Below, one piece after another: positions 16,833 through 25,912 of a DNA stretch of 64,000 bases. The stretch spans positions 124,001 to 188,000 of the forward strand of contig JARKPU010000051.1 in the NCBI GenBank assembly GCA_029975055.1, read 5' to 3'. Below the pieces are notes generated by a model, which saw only the letters and a program-made list of their open reading frames with translations, made no database searches and had not been told where the DNA came from. This stretch comes from Anaerolinea sp. (GTDB lineage: Bacteria; Chloroflexota; Anaerolineae; Anaerolineales; Anaerolineaceae). The stretch's first letter is position 1; each line of letters begins with the position of its first letter. Position numbers and translations under genes: made by a program.

Positions 16833-18251
16833 CTAAGCCTGGAAGTGCTTCTTCAGCACCTCCTCGAGGGGGCGGTTGGGGACGCAGTTCTTGAAGGCAA
16901 AAGCCTGCAGCAGCGCGTCGATCTGCGCTTCCGTCAGGTCTTTGAACAGGCGCGCGTAGGGCACCTGCAGGAACTGCGCCAGGTAGCCGAACAGGCTGAA
17001 CTGGCCGAAGCGGTTGCGTTCGATGCGCGCGTCCAGGCCGAGCCCGGCCAGGGCTGAATCGATGCCGTCGGCCAGGGCTTTCATCTGCGCGGCCGCAGGG
17101 GTGGCGGGCGCGGGAGAGTCCCAATCGTCCAGCAGGTGCTTGGCCTGGAGGACGGGGTCGATCAGGCGCAGGTAATCGCAGCCGGGGGCCAGGTTGAGCG
17201 TGCCCATCGCGCCGATGTCTTTGAGCGTCCAGATCGTCCAGTGCGCCCCGGCCGATTCGAACACGGAGAGCTGGTCATCCAGGGCGCGCACGCGCTGTTC
17301 GATCTCCTGCGGGGCGGGCCGGTACCACACGCCGAATTCGCCGGCGAAGATGGGCAGGCGCATCCGGCTTGCCAGGCGCGTGCCGCTGTGGGCGGTAAAT
17401 TCGGCGGCGAGCGCGTCGCGGTTCCAGGTTTTGCCGCCGAAGACGCCCGGGTAGGCTCCGCGCGAGGTGGTGGGGGCCGTGTAATTGTGCGTGGAGACGG
17501 CCAGGTTGGCGTCGAAGCTCACGTCCAGCCCGTCGAACTGGGTGGCGAACTCATCGCCTTCCAGGAAGAGAATGTGCTCGCGGTCCACGGCGCGGATGGC
17601 GGCGGCGAGCTTGCGGAAGACGCCGTTGAGGGCCGGCCAATCGTAATAGGAGGGGCGGTACTGCTCGTATTCGAGGCGGGTGACGGGTTCGTTCATCAGG
17701 TCGTAACCGGCCACGGCCGGGTTGCCGGCGTAGCGCCGGGCGATCTCTTGCCAGAGCGCCGCGGCGCGCTCCTGGAAGTGCGGCTGCGAGTAGAGCAGGA
17801 TGTGCACGTGCGCGTTATCGGAGTGCCAATCGGGGTTGTGCCAGCCGGGCACGGCGTGCAGGTCGAGGATGACATAGATGCCGTGGCGGGCGCACCACTC
17901 CACGGCCCGGTCGAGGCGGCGAAAGCCCTCTTCGAGGTATGTGAACGGCCGGGCATCCGCCTCGAAGTGGCGGTAGTTGAAAGGCAGGCGCAGCAGGTTG
18001 GCCCCCAGGCTGCGCATGTAGGCCACGTCATCTTCGGTGAAGAAGTAATCCAGCAGGCGCTCGAAGAAGAAGCCCGCCTTTTGCGGCCCGAGGATGCGCG
18101 CCATGGTGGCGCGCAGGTTGTGCTCGGCGCCGGTGTAGCCGTCGATGAAGTCTTCCATGTTCAGCCAGCCGCCGATGTTAAAGCCGCGCAGGCGCACGGG
18201 CTTGCCTGCGGCGGTGACGATCTGTCCGTCTTGGACGTGAAGCATATCCAT
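16833..18251 (-). CDS. Glycoside hydrolase family 5 (cellulase-like) enzyme
   Basis: 472 residues, a (beta/alpha)8 retaining glycosidase. The N-terminus 'VRLRGFNIGGWLNMEDF' and 'GANLLRLPFNYRHFE' are GH5 hallmarks; the acid/base is Glu in 'GYDLMNEPV' and the nucleophile Glu in 'PIFAGEFGVWY'. 'DLHAVPGWHN' supplies the conserved His. No signal peptide is seen, so an intracellular role on imported glycosides is likely. The ORF track begins far upstream; ATG 18251 has AGGAGG six bases before it. A short C-terminal segment after the barrel (about residues 400-472) is extra and contains no recognised binding module. Confidence 0.85.
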   Translation of the reverse strand: MDMLHVQDGQIVTAAGKPVRLRGFNIGGWLNMEDFIDGYTGAEHNLRATMARILGPQKAGFFFERLLDYFFTEDDVAYMRSLGANLLRLPFNYRHFEADARPFTYLEEGFRRLDRAVEWCARHGIYVILDLHAVPGWHNPDWHSDNAHVHILLYSQPHFQERAAALWQEIARRYAGNPAVAGYDLMNEPVTRLEYEQYRPSYYDWPALNGVFRKLAAAIRAVDREHILFLEGDEFATQFDGLDVSFDANLAVSTHNYTAPTTSRGAYPGVFGGKTWNRDALAAEFTAHSGTRLASRMRLPIFAGEFGVWYRPAPQEIEQRVRALDDQLSVFESAGAHWTIWTLKDIGAMGTLNLAPGCDYLRLIDPVLQAKHLLDDWDSPAPATPAAAQMKALADGIDSALAGLGLDARIERNRFGQFSLFGYLAQFLQVPYARLFKDLTEAQIDALLQAFAFKNCVPNRPLEEVLKKHFQA

Positions 18252-18424
18252 GCCAGCCTCCTGTGAGAATGGGGATCGTTGTGATCGCTTATTGGGGATC
18301 TCTTTCGGGTCACCTATATTATAGGCGCCTCTGTCGGCCCGAGTGGCGCGCGGGGGCAAAAACCTGTGAGCGCTTTCAGGTTCCCGGTATACAATAAGGT
18401 ACCTGGATTTTAAGGAGCTTCCCG

Positions 18425-19255
18425 ATGGTTCCAAGCGCTTCGATTGTGTGGATGAGCGTATCGCTGGTTCTGATCTTTGGCTTCCCGATTGCCCTGGCAG
18501 TCTACCTGTGCGTGCGGCGCAAAGCCTCGTTCCTGGCGGTGGCGGTGGGCGCGCTGGTCTTCCTGGTCGTCCAGCTGCTCGTGCGCATCCCGCTGTTGCA
18601 GCAGCTTGGCAAGCTGGATTGGTATCAGAGCCTGGCATCGAACACGCTCTTGTTCGTGCTCTTCCTCAGCCTCACCGCGGGGCTGTTCGAGGAAACCGGC
18701 CGTTACGTGGCCTTCCGCTTTCTGCTCAAAGACCGGCTGGAAACCAAGAACGCCCTGGCCTACGGGGCCGGGCACGGCGGCTTCGAGGCGATTGCGCTGG
18801 TGGGCCTCACCTACATCAACAACCTGGTCATCAGTTTGGCGATCAACAACGGCACCTTCGATACGCTGATCGCCCCATCGCTGGGGGGCAGCGGCGAAAT
18901 GGTCAAGAGCCAGTTCCTCGGCCTCGCGCCGTCGGTGTTCGTGCTGGGGGGCGTCGAGCGCTTCTTGACGATTCTCGTGCACATCGGCATGACGCTGCTG
19001 GTTTACTATTCGGTGCGCTACCGCAGGCCGGTATTTTACTGGCTGGCGCTGCTGGTCCACACGGCGTTAAACTTCGGCGCGGTGATGATCGCCCAGCTGC
19101 CGGGCGGGATGTGGCCTGCCGAGGCGTTCGTGCTGGTGTTTGCCGGGTTGAGTGTGTGGCTGATCCTGCGCTCGCCCCAGGTGGAGAGCCGCCTCGCCCC
19201 CGAACCGGCTGCGCCCGAAGTGCCTGCGGTTGAGTTGGATAGCAAACCCGAATAG
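18425..19255 (+). CDS. YhfC-family intramembrane metalloprotease-like membrane protein
   Basis: 276 residues with about seven or eight hydrophobic helices. The motif pair 'GLFEETGRYVAFR' and 'YGAGHGGFEAI' matches the YhfC family, a branch of the CPBP/glutamic-type intramembrane protease clan, where Glu-Glu and His line the active site in the membrane. Substrate unknown. The start at 18425 has AAGGAG seven bases upstream. It stands alone between the divergent GH5 gene and a strong terminator. Confidence 0.78.
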   Translation: MVPSASIVWMSVSLVLIFGFPIALAVYLCVRRKASFLAVAVGALVFLVVQLLVRIPLLQQLGKLDWYQSLASNTLLFVLFLSLTAGLFEETGRYVAFRFLLKDRLETKNALAYGAGHGGFEAIALVGLTYINNLVISLAINNGTFDTLIAPSLGGSGEMVKSQFLGLAPSVFVLGGVERFLTILVHIGMTLLVYYSVRYRRPVFYWLALLVHTALNFGAVMIAQLPGGMWPAEAFVLVFAGLSVWLILRSPQVESRLAPEPAAPEVPAVELDSKPE

Positions 19256-19299
19256 AAACCGGGTGCTCCACCTTGACCTTTCAAGGATGGATGCAACAT

Positions 19300-19344
19300 T
19301 AAAGCGGAGGTTTCGACATTGGATGGGTCGAAACCTCCGCTTTA
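19300..19344. terminator. Bidirectional intrinsic terminator
   Basis: TAAAGCGGAGGTTTCGAC - ATTGGATGG - GTCGAAACCTCCGCTTTA is a perfect 18-bp stem. It separates the convergent protease and acyltransferase genes. Confidence 0.9.
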
Positions 19345-19362
19345 TGGTTGACGGTCAATTGG

Positions 19363-20061
19363 CTAAAGGGCTTCGAACGCGCCGGTGAGCATGCCGGGCG
19401 TGTGGAAGAAGCGGTTTTCGCTCTCGCGCGAAAGCTCGATGATATGGTGCATGACGTTATCGGCCACGCTGCGCACGTGCGGATGGTCTTCCACATTGCC
19501 CTGGTAATAGAGCGGCGTGCCGACCGTGACGTTATAGGGGCCGCGCAGGTACCAGTGCCCGTATTCGACGCGCCCGCGCACCACCGAGCGGATGGAGTGA
19601 ATGCGCTCCTTCAACAGGTGAATGCCCACCGGAATGACCGGCGCACCCGAGGCCAGCGCCAGGCGCGCCACGCCTGTGCGCGCCTTGTGGAAGCCCCCCG
19701 TCAGCGGGCTGATCTCTCCCTCGGGGAAGATCATCACCGTGCGCCCGTCCTTCAAGTATTCCAGCGCGGCATCCAGCGCTTCCTGCCCATGGCCGGGCTT
19801 CACCGAGATGTGCCCCGACCGGCGCAGGTATTCGCCCAGGATGGGCACCTGGAAGAGGATGTCATTGATCAAAATGAAGGATTGATGGCGGATGAGAGCG
19901 GCGACGAAGAAGGGATCGGTGGTGGAAGGGTGGTTGGCGGCGATGATCTTCGCCCCCGCAGGAAGTTCCCCCTTGCGCTGGATGTCCATCTTCAACATGG
20001 TGCCGGTATAGGTGCGCACCACCGGCTTCGAGGCCCAATATAAAGCTTTCTCTGCGATCAT
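19363..20061 (-). CDS. 1-acyl-glycerol-3-phosphate acyltransferase (PlsC-like)
   Basis: 232 residues. Acyltransferase block I is 'IIAANHPSTTDPFF' (catalytic H-x4-D), block III 'MIFPEGEISP', block IV 'VIPVGIH'. The family esterifies lysophosphatidate or related lipids at the membrane inner face. ATG 20061 ('MIAEKALYWASK') has AGGAA upstream; the 39 extra residues of the ORF track contain no family sequence. It is monocistronic. Chain specificity cannot be read from sequence. Confidence 0.85.
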   Translation of the reverse strand: MIAEKALYWASKPVVRTYTGTMLKMDIQRKGELPAGAKIIAANHPSTTDPFFVAALIRHQSFILINDILFQVPILGEYLRRSGHISVKPGHGQEALDAALEYLKDGRTVMIFPEGEISPLTGGFHKARTGVARLALASGAPVIPVGIHLLKERIHSIRSVVRGRVEYGHWYLRGPYNVTVGTPLYYQGNVEDHPHVRSVADNVMHHIIELSRESENRFFHTPGMLTGAFEAL

Positions 20062-20373
20062 GAAATTCCTGTTCAGCGATAAATCGGCTGCGATAATAGG
20101 GTGCTGATTTCTACTATCTGTAAACTGTACCTGGGTTTCCGCCAGGCTGCATCCCGCCTGAGGCATATTCCCCACCATGACCGGGCATACATTTTAGCTC
20201 TGCAAGATACAGGCCAGATGTGACCGGTTTCACCATGATAAACCCTCGACCGGGCGATTCGATGTGAGCCGCCGCCCGGTTTGCGTTTTTGTAAGCCCCG
20301 CGCGGTTTTATGCTAAGATTCAACCGGGCAGCCCCCGGTTTTAAAAAACACTGTCTTTTCTGGAGGTGATGAT
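20062..20373. other. 312-base intergenic region with a terminator-like hairpin
   Basis: It contains ACCGGGCG...CGCCCGGT followed by TTGCGTTTTT (20249-20290), which resembles a plus-strand terminator. The AT-richer TTTTATGCTAAGAT further downstream may be a -10 region for the GH88 gene. No RNA gene or ORF is evident. Confidence 0.4.
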
Positions 20374-21477
20374 TTGGAGATTGCGCCGATCAAAGCTCAA
20401 CTGGAGGGCGTGTTCGCCTGCGCCGAGGAGAAGCTGCACCGCCTGGTGGACACCCACCCCGGCCGCTTCCCCATCTATACCACCGGCGGGAAGTGGGACT
20501 TTAGCGGCGAGGCCTGGACGAACTGGTGCGAGGGCTTCCTGGGCGGGCAGCTCTGGCTGCTCCACCTGCACACCGGAAGCCCGTTCTGGCGAGCGCAGGC
20601 CGAGCACTATTCGCGCCTGATCGAGCCGCGCAAGGCCGATACCTCGGTGCACGACCTGGGCTTTCTCTTCTGGCCCACCTGGAAGCGCTGGTATGACCTG
20701 ACCGGCGATGAAAGCTTGCGCGCCGTGGTCATCCAGGCGGGGCAGACGATGGGCCTGCGCTTTCGCGAGAAGGGCGGTTATCTGCGCTCCTTCCTGGCCG
20801 AAGACAGCCTGTTCATTGATATTATGATGAACGTCGGCATCCTCATCTATGCCGCGCAGCAGACCGGCGACCGGGCGCTGGAGGAGAAGGGCCTGCGCCA
20901 CTGCCTGACCACGCGGAAATACCTCGTGCGCGGCGACGGCTCGACGGCGCACGAGGGCATCTTCGACCTGGCGACAGGCGAGTTCCTGCGCCAATCCACG
21001 CAGCAGGGCTGGCGGGCCGATTCCAGCTGGGCGCGCGGGCTGGCCTGGGCGCTCTACGGGTTTGGCACCGTCTTCGGCCTGACGGGCGACGCGCGCTTTT
21101 TGGAGACGGCCGAGGCCTGCGCGCGGTTTTACATTGAAAACACCCCGGCGGGCGGCGTGCCCCCCAACGACTGGGACGAGCCTTCGCCGGCGCTGCCCTG
21201 TGAGAGTTCGGCGGCGGCCATCGCCGCGGGCGGGCTGCTCAACCTGGCGCGTCTGACGGCCGGGCGCGCGGAAAGCAGCCTCTACCGCGAGACGGCGCTG
21301 CACACCCTCGCGACGCTCAGCGGCCCGGCCTTCCTGGCTGCGAACGAGCCCGGTTGGGAGGGTATCCTCAAACACGGCATCTATCACCAGCGCAAGGGTC
21401 TGGGGGTGGATGAATCGGTCATGTGGGGCGATTATTTCTTCCTGGAAGCGTGCTATCAGGTGCTGCATGGAACATAA
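20374..21477 (+). CDS. Glycoside hydrolase family 88 / unsaturated glucuronyl hydrolase-like
   Basis: 367 residues, (alpha/alpha)6 barrel. 'YTTGGKWDFSGEAWTNWCEGFLGGQ', 'DLGFLFWPTW', 'ADSSWARGLAWALYGF' and 'PPNDWDEPS' follow the GH88 order, including the Asp residues used in the hydration-type mechanism on unsaturated uronic acids. The start is a TTG at 20374 with GGAGG seven bases upstream; no in-frame ATG fits. The 3' end overlaps the SDR gene by 11 bases, so translation is coupled. Together with the SDR this points to processing of unsaturated uronate oligosaccharides, such as pectin or glycosaminoglycan fragments. Confidence 0.88.
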   Translation: MEIAPIKAQLEGVFACAEEKLHRLVDTHPGRFPIYTTGGKWDFSGEAWTNWCEGFLGGQLWLLHLHTGSPFWRAQAEHYSRLIEPRKADTSVHDLGFLFWPTWKRWYDLTGDESLRAVVIQAGQTMGLRFREKGGYLRSFLAEDSLFIDIMMNVGILIYAAQQTGDRALEEKGLRHCLTTRKYLVRGDGSTAHEGIFDLATGEFLRQSTQQGWRADSSWARGLAWALYGFGTVFGLTGDARFLETAEACARFYIENTPAGGVPPNDWDEPSPALPCESSAAAIAAGGLLNLARLTAGRAESSLYRETALHTLATLSGPAFLAANEPGWEGILKHGIYHQRKGLGVDESVMWGDYFFLEACYQVLHGT

Positions 21478-22240
21478 AGTGGCGCTGGTCACCGGCGGAA
21501 GCCGGGGCATCGGGCGGGCAATCGTGCTCGCGCTGGCCGGGGGCGGTTGGCAGGTGGTGTTCAGCTACCGCAGCAATGAGGCCGCCGCCCAGGAGACGCT
21601 CGAGACGGCCCTGCGCCTGGGCGGGCGCGCCCTGGCGGTGCGGGCCGACCTTGCGGCAGGAGAGGACCGCCGCCGCCTGGCGCAAGAGGCGCTCGGCGTG
21701 AACGGGCGGATCGATCTGCTGGTGAACAATGCGGGCATGGCTCCGCGCCAGCGCACCGATCTGCTGGAGATGAGCGAGGCCAGTTATGAAGAGGTGATGG
21801 CGGCCAATTTGAAGGGGCCGTTCTTCCTCACTCAGCAGGTGGCGCGCCTGATGGCCGGGCAGGTGCGCTCCGGCAGCCCCATCCAGCCGGTGATTATCAA
21901 CATCGGTTCGATCTCGGCCTATACCAGCAGCGTCAATCGCGGGGAATATTGCATCTCGAAGGCCGGAATGGGCATGCTCACGGCGCTGTTCGCCGACCGC
22001 CTGGCGGGAGAGGGGGTGCTCGTCTATGAGGTGCGCCCCGGGATCATCGCCACCGATATGACCGCCGGGGTGAAGGGCAAGTATGACCGCCTGATCGAAG
22101 ACGGGCTGCTGCCGCTGCGGCGCTGGGGCCAGCCGGAAGATGTGGCGCGGGCGGTGCTGCTGCTGGCGGAGGGCGGGCTGCCCTATTCCACGGGCGAGGT
22201 GATCAATGTGGATGGGGGCTTCCATCTGCGTAGGTTGTGA
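21467..22240 (+). CDS. Short-chain dehydrogenase/reductase (FabG-like)
   Basis: 257 residues. Cofactor loop 'VTGGSRGIGRAI', 'NNAGMAP', the catalytic Ser-Tyr-Lys in 'IINIGSISAYTSS...YCISKAG', and C-terminal 'GEVINVDGGFHLR'. ATG 21467 lies inside the last codons of the GH88 gene. In related clusters such reductases act on the keto-uronate released by GH88 enzymes; that role here is inferred from the overlap only. Confidence 0.88.
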   Translation: MEHKVALVTGGSRGIGRAIVLALAGGGWQVVFSYRSNEAAAQETLETALRLGGRALAVRADLAAGEDRRRLAQEALGVNGRIDLLVNNAGMAPRQRTDLLEMSEASYEEVMAANLKGPFFLTQQVARLMAGQVRSGSPIQPVIINIGSISAYTSSVNRGEYCISKAGMGMLTALFADRLAGEGVLVYEVRPGIIATDMTAGVKGKYDRLIEDGLLPLRRWGQPEDVARAVLLLAEGGLPYSTGEVINVDGGFHLRRL

Positions 22241-22249
22241 AGTGAAGAG

Positions 22250-22525
22250 TTGAACCACAGAGGGCACAGAGAGCACGGAGAAGAAAAGAGCTTGAGAGAA
22301 GAGAATAAGAGAAGAATGGAACCGCAGAGGGCGCAGAGAGCGCAGGGAAGAAAAGGGAGGAAGAGAGAGATTGAACCGCGAAAGGACGCGAAGTGACGTT
22401 AAGGAGAGGGGGTAAGAAACAAAATGAGGCATCTCACCTCCTTTCGCCTTCCTTGGCGCTCTTTGCGCCCTTTGCGGTTAAACTCTTTGTCTTTCTCTGT
22501 GTTCTCCGTGCCCTCTGTGGTTAAC
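22250..22525. repeat. Nested inverted array of ACCACAGAGG / ACCGCAGAGG repeats
   Basis: The left half reads GAACCACAGAGGGCACAGAGAGCACGGAG, then GGAACCGCAGAGGGCGCAGAGAGCGCAGGGAA, then TTGAACCGCGAAAGGACGCGAAG. The right half returns their complements in mirror order: CTTGGCGCTCTTTGCGCCCTTTGCGGTT, then CTCTGTGTTCTCCGTGCCCTCTGTGGTT. The DNA could fold into a long branched hairpin. It belongs to the same word family as the array at 6645-7226. It separates the SDR gene from the flavin reductase gene. Confidence 0.85.
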
Positions 22526-22567
22526 CTCTTCTCTTCCGCTCCGATTTCATAAACCATAAAGGTGCAC

Positions 22568-23998
22568 ATGGATTACCCAAAAATCGCTTCTTTCAAAACC
22601 CCGGCGCAGTTCGCCGCGCGCCTGCAGGAACTTGGGCTGGACCTGCCTTTCGATGAGCAGGTGGCGGCGGCCCCGGCTTCTCCGCTTGGGCAGCCCGTCT
22701 CGGCGGGTGGACTCACGGCGGGCAACCGCTTCGCCGTGCTGCCGATGGAAGGCTGGGACTGCACGCCCGACGGCCGCCCCAGCGAACTCACCGTGCGCCG
22801 CTGGCGGCGCTTTGGGCAGAGCGGGGCCAAATTGGTGTGGGGCGGCGAGGCCGCCGCGGTGCGCTTTGACGGGCGCGCCAACCCCAACCAGCTGGTGATC
22901 TCAAAAGAAACGCTCGGCGAGATCGCCGCGCTGCGCCGGGCGCTGGTGGAAGCGCACATCGCCGCGCACGGCTCGGCGGAGGGGCTGGTGATCGGCCTGC
23001 AGTTGACGCACTCGGGGCGCTATTCCAGGCCGGGCCCCGGCGGCAAGCCCGAGCCGCGCCTGGCCTACGACCATCCGCTGCTCAACCCGCGGCTGGGGCT
23101 GGGCCTGCCTTCGGGGCGCGACTTCAGCGATGACGAGATGGACGAGCTGGTAGAAGATTTTATCGGCGCGGCGGCGCTGGCGCAGGAGGCGGGCTTCGAC
23201 TTTGTGGATGTGAAGCACTGCCACGGCTACCTGCTGCACGAGTTCCTCTCGGCGGTGGAGCGCCACGGGCGCTACGGCGGCAGCCTGGAGAACCGCACCC
23301 GTGCCGCCCGCGCGATCATCGAGGGCATCGGCGCGCGCGCGCCGGGTTTGAAGGTGGGCGTGCGGCTGAGCGCGTTCGACTTCATGCCCTTCCAGAAGGG
23401 CCCGGATGGAACGGGCCAGCCGGTGAGCTGGCAGGGCCGCTACCCCTATGCCTTCGGCGGCGACGGCAGCGGCCTGGGCATCGACCTGACCGAGCCGCTG
23501 GCCTTTTTGGATATGCTGCAAAGCCTGGGCGTGCGCTGGGTGTGCATCACCGCCGGCAGCCCCTACTACAACCCCCACATCCAGCGCCCGGCTGCCTTCC
23601 CGCCGTCGGATGGCTACCTGCCGCCCGAAGACCCGCTGGCAGGGGTGGCGCGCCAGGCGGAGGTGACGCGGCAGCTCAAAGAACGCTTCCCGCAGATGGT
23701 CTTCGTCGGCTCGGCGTATTCTTACCTGCAGGAATACCTGCCCAACGTGGCGCAGGCAGCCGTGCGGCTGGGCAGGACCGACCTGGTGGGCCTGGGCCGC
23801 TCCTGCCTGGCCTACCCCGAACTGCCCGCCGATGTGCTGGCCGGCCGCCCCTTGCAGCGTAAAAAGCTCTGCCGCACCTTCAGCGATTGCACTACCGCCC
23901 CGCGCAACGGGATGGTCTCGGGCTGCTACCCGCTGGACGAGTTTTACAAGGCGCGCCCCGAGGGCCGGCGCCTGCTGGAATTGAAACGTCCGCAGTGA
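22568..23998 (+). CDS. NADH:flavin oxidoreductase (old yellow enzyme family)
   Basis: 476 residues, FMN-binding TIM barrel. Characteristic segments: 'AVLPMEGWD', '[14 protein letters not shown]', '[19 protein letters not shown]', 'GGSLENRTR' and '[11 protein letters not shown]'. The His-Cys-His in 'VKHCHGY' is the substrate-binding region. The C-terminus has a Cys-containing tail ('[24 protein letters not shown]') like the iron-sulfur OYE subgroup but with fewer cysteines in CxxC spacing. ATG 22568 is preceded by AAGGTG; a GTG two codons earlier is the alternative. A second member of the family lies at 47282. Confidence 0.87.
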   Translation: MDYPKIASFKTPAQFAARLQELGLDLPFDEQVAAAPASPLGQPVSAGGLTAGNRFAVLPMEGWDCTPDGRPSELTVRRWRRFGQSGAKLVWGGEAAAVRFDGRANPNQLVISKETLGEIAALRRALVEAHIAAHGSAEGLVIGLQLTHSGRYSRPGPGGKPEPRLAYDHPLLNPRLGLGLPSGRDFSDDEMDELVEDFIGAAALAQEAGFDFVDVKHCHGYLLHEFLSAVERHGRYGGSLENRTRAARAIIEGIGARAPGLKVGVRLSAFDFMPFQKGPDGTGQPVSWQGRYPYAFGGDGSGLGIDLTEPLAFLDMLQSLGVRWVCITAGSPYYNPHIQRPAAFPPSDGYLPPEDPLAGVARQAEVTRQLKERFPQMVFVGSAYSYLQEYLPNVAQAAVRLGRTDLVGLGRSCLAYPELPADVLAGRPLQRKKLCRTFSDCTTAPRNGMVSGCYPLDEFYKARPEGRRLLELKRPQ

Positions 23999-24030
23999 CC
24001 GGCGAGTTTGGTTCGCGTTTCGATGCGAAA

Positions 24031-24067
24031 GGCGCTGCAAGGGAAGCCCCCGCAGCGCCTTTCCTTT
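24031..24067 (+). terminator. Intrinsic terminator of the flavin reductase gene
   Basis: GGCGCTGC - 13-nt loop - GCAGCGCC followed by TTTCCTTT, 33 bases after the stop codon. Confidence 0.85.
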
Positions 24068-24083
24068 AACTCGCGCGCTCAGA

Positions 24084-24584
24084 TCAGGCCTTCACCTCGT
24101 TCAATTTGCCGGAGTGCACGTCATAGATGAACCCGCGCACGGGGATGGCCTTGGGAATCCAGGGGTGAGATTGCACGCGCTGGATTTGCTCGCGGACGTT
24201 CTGCTCGAGATCGTCGAAGGAATGAAAGGCCGCCGGGATGACGGCCGTGGTGTGCGTGGCGGCTTGCAGCTTTTGCTTCAACTGCTCATCATGGAAGGTG
24301 AGCATACCGCAGTCGGTGTGATTGATGATCATGAATTCCTGCGTTCCGAGCAGATAGTGCGAGATGATCAGCGAGCGAAGGGCATCTTCGGTGACGACTC
24401 CGCCCGCATTGCGGATGATGTGCGCTTCGCCGGTCTTCAGCCCCAGCGCCTGCTCAACGGTCAGGCGGGCATCCATGCAGGCCACAATCGCCAGCTTGCG
24501 GGCGGGCGGAATGGGCAGGTTCGCCAGGTTGAACGAGCGGGCATAGGCCTGGTTGGCCTGAAGGGTTTCATCAATTGCGCTCAT
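24084..24584 (-). CDS. Beta-class carbonic anhydrase
   Basis: 166 residues, zinc enzyme for CO2/bicarbonate interconversion. Zinc ligands and the catalytic dyad are visible: 'VACMDARLTVE' (Cys, Asp-Arg), 'IIRNAGGVV', and 'IINHTDCGML' (His-x2-Cys). It is at the short end of the family, consistent with a type II beta enzyme. ATG 24584 ('MSAIDETLQ') has AGGAG seven bases upstream; the ORF track N-terminal addition is unlikely. A hairpin with T-run lies in its leader. Confidence 0.9.
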   Translation of the reverse strand: MSAIDETLQANQAYARSFNLANLPIPPARKLAIVACMDARLTVEQALGLKTGEAHIIRNAGGVVTEDALRSLIISHYLLGTQEFMIINHTDCGMLTFHDEQLKQKLQAATHTTAVIPAAFHSFDDLEQNVREQIQRVQSHPWIPKAIPVRGFIYDVHSGKLNEVKA

Positions 24585-24657
24585 AACAGGTCTCCTATAA
24601 GGTGAAAACGGATAAGATTCGCCGGCCGCAGGACTAAAAACGGCCAACCGGCGCTAA

Positions 24658-24704
24658 AAGAAAGACGCCTTGCCCCGGGGGGTGGGTGGGGCCGCGTCTT
24701 TCTT
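24658..24704 (-). promoter_or_regulatory. Terminator-like stem-loop in the carbonic anhydrase leader
   Basis: AAGAAAGACGC ... GCGTCTTTCTT is an 11-bp perfect outer stem with a GGGGCC/CCCC inner part. On the minus strand it ends in CTTTCTTTTAGC, so it could attenuate transcription before the gene. It may equally be a barrier between the two divergent units. Confidence 0.45.
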
Positions 24705-24896
24705 CGCCGGTCAGCCGTTATGTGCGGTGCGGGACAGCAGAGCTTGACGAAGGGACGTTACGGCCCCTGCGCCGTACACATACAGCCGGTCAGGTGAAGC
24801 TCGCCAGTGAATGCCATAATTGGAATTTGGACTATTTTACTCGCATTTCTGCGCCTGTCAAGCGGTGTGTCTGGCGCGATTCTGCCCCCGCAAGGA

Positions 24897-24925
24897 TTGA
24901 CACGCCGGTTGAAAAGTTCTACTAT
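24897..24925 (+). promoter_or_regulatory. Sigma70-type promoter for the PhyH-family gene
   Basis: TTGACA (24897-24902), 17-base spacer, TACTAT (24920-24925). It predicts a leader of about 130 nucleotides holding stem-loop B. Confidence 0.65.
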
Positions 24926-24980
24926 TGGATATAAGACAAAAATTATCCTATTATTGGTGCCGGTTTGAAGAAGTGCTTCT

Positions 24981-25020
24981 TTTTTGTAAATCGAGGGATT
25001 TGTCCCTCGATTTACAAAAA
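24981..25020 (+). repeat. Stem-loop B of the recurring hairpin family
   Basis: TTTTTGTAAATCGAGG - GATTTGTC - CCTCGATTTACAAAAA: 16 perfect base pairs around an 8-nt loop, ending 39 bases before the start codon. Confidence 0.8.
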
Positions 25021-25059
25021 ACACACACAACCCGGTTCGAGGTGAATGGAGGTGCAGGC

Positions 25060-25803
25060 ATGGTATCCAAAACCATTCAGGTTGACGTGGAAAAATACCA
25101 GCGCGAAGGTTACCTGACCGCCCCGGCGGTCGTCTCAGACGAGTATCTCGCCCGGCTTCGCATGGAATCGGACCGTCTGATGCGCCTGTGCTATGCCGAG
25201 CGCGAGCGTTACGCGCGGAGAATCGAGTGGGAGGTGGATCACCTGGCCGAAGAAGAAAAGCGCGGCATGGAAAAGGTCATCCGCAAGCTCGAGCCGATCT
25301 CCGACCTGAGCCCGGTCTTCCGCGAGATGGCCTTCACCCCCGAGATCACCGGGCCGGTGAGTGCCATTTTCGGCGAACCGGTGGACCTCTTCGAGGACAA
25401 GCTCAACCTGAAGCTCCCCGGCGGTTCACCTTACCCCTGGCACCAGGATTGGGTCTGCTGCTGGCGGGCGCACACCGACCAGTTGATCACCTGCTTCATT
25501 TACCTCGATGACGCCGACCTGGAAAACGGCTGCCTGCAGGTGATTCCCGGCAGCCAGCTGGGCAAGCCGATCCTGCCGTTCCGCGCGGGCGGGCATTTCG
25601 AGATCGACCCGGTCTTCGTGCCGCGCGAAAACGCCGTGCCGGTGCCGCTCAAGGCCGGCGAGATGATTTTCTTTGACCCCTACCTGCTGCATTTTTCCGA
25701 TTTAAACCGCGGCAAGGTGCCCCGGCGGGCGATTATCTTCACCTATCACCCCGCGCGGCTTGGGAAGATCAATGAGGGGCGCTTCCCGGCGGATTTTTCA
25801 TAA
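25060..25803 (+). CDS. Phytanoyl-CoA dioxygenase (PhyH) family protein
   Basis: 247 residues, predicted Fe(II)/2-oxoglutarate-dependent hydroxylase with a jelly-roll core. Iron ligands are H-x-D in 'YPWHQDWVCCW' and the distal His in 'PYLLHFSDLNRG'; the Arg in 'VPRRAIIFTYHP' would bind 2-oxoglutarate. 'NGCLQVIPGSQ' is the family signature between them. ATG 25060 has GGAGG at seven bases; the 45 upstream residues of the ORF track are the translated leader and hairpin B. The substrate is unknown; bacterial members hydroxylate diverse small molecules. Confidence 0.85.
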   Translation: MVSKTIQVDVEKYQREGYLTAPAVVSDEYLARLRMESDRLMRLCYAERERYARRIEWEVDHLAEEEKRGMEKVIRKLEPISDLSPVFREMAFTPEITGPVSAIFGEPVDLFEDKLNLKLPGGSPYPWHQDWVCCWRAHTDQLITCFIYLDDADLENGCLQVIPGSQLGKPILPFRAGGHFEIDPVFVPRENAVPVPLKAGEMIFFDPYLLHFSDLNRGKVPRRAIIFTYHPARLGKINEGRFPADFS

Positions 25804-25826
25804 CCTGCCACACGGGCAGGCGTAAA

Positions 25827-25853
25827 GGCGCGGGGACCGGCCCCGCGCCTTTT
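25827..25853 (+). terminator. Intrinsic terminator of the PhyH gene
   Basis: GGCGCGGGG - ACCGG - CCCCGCGCC followed by TTTT. A GGGCGCCCATGGCGGGCGC extragenic palindrome follows at about 25862-25880. Confidence 0.88.
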
Positions 25854-25912
25854 CATGTGAAGCGCCCGCCATGGGCGCCCCTACGCAGATTGGCCCGCCG
25901 GAGCGGTTTGGG

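Noticed and set aside
24600-24900. Search for a tRNA or small RNA between the carbonic anhydrase and PhyH genes
   Set aside because: No cloverleaf or CCA end could be found; only the hairpin and promoter are supported.
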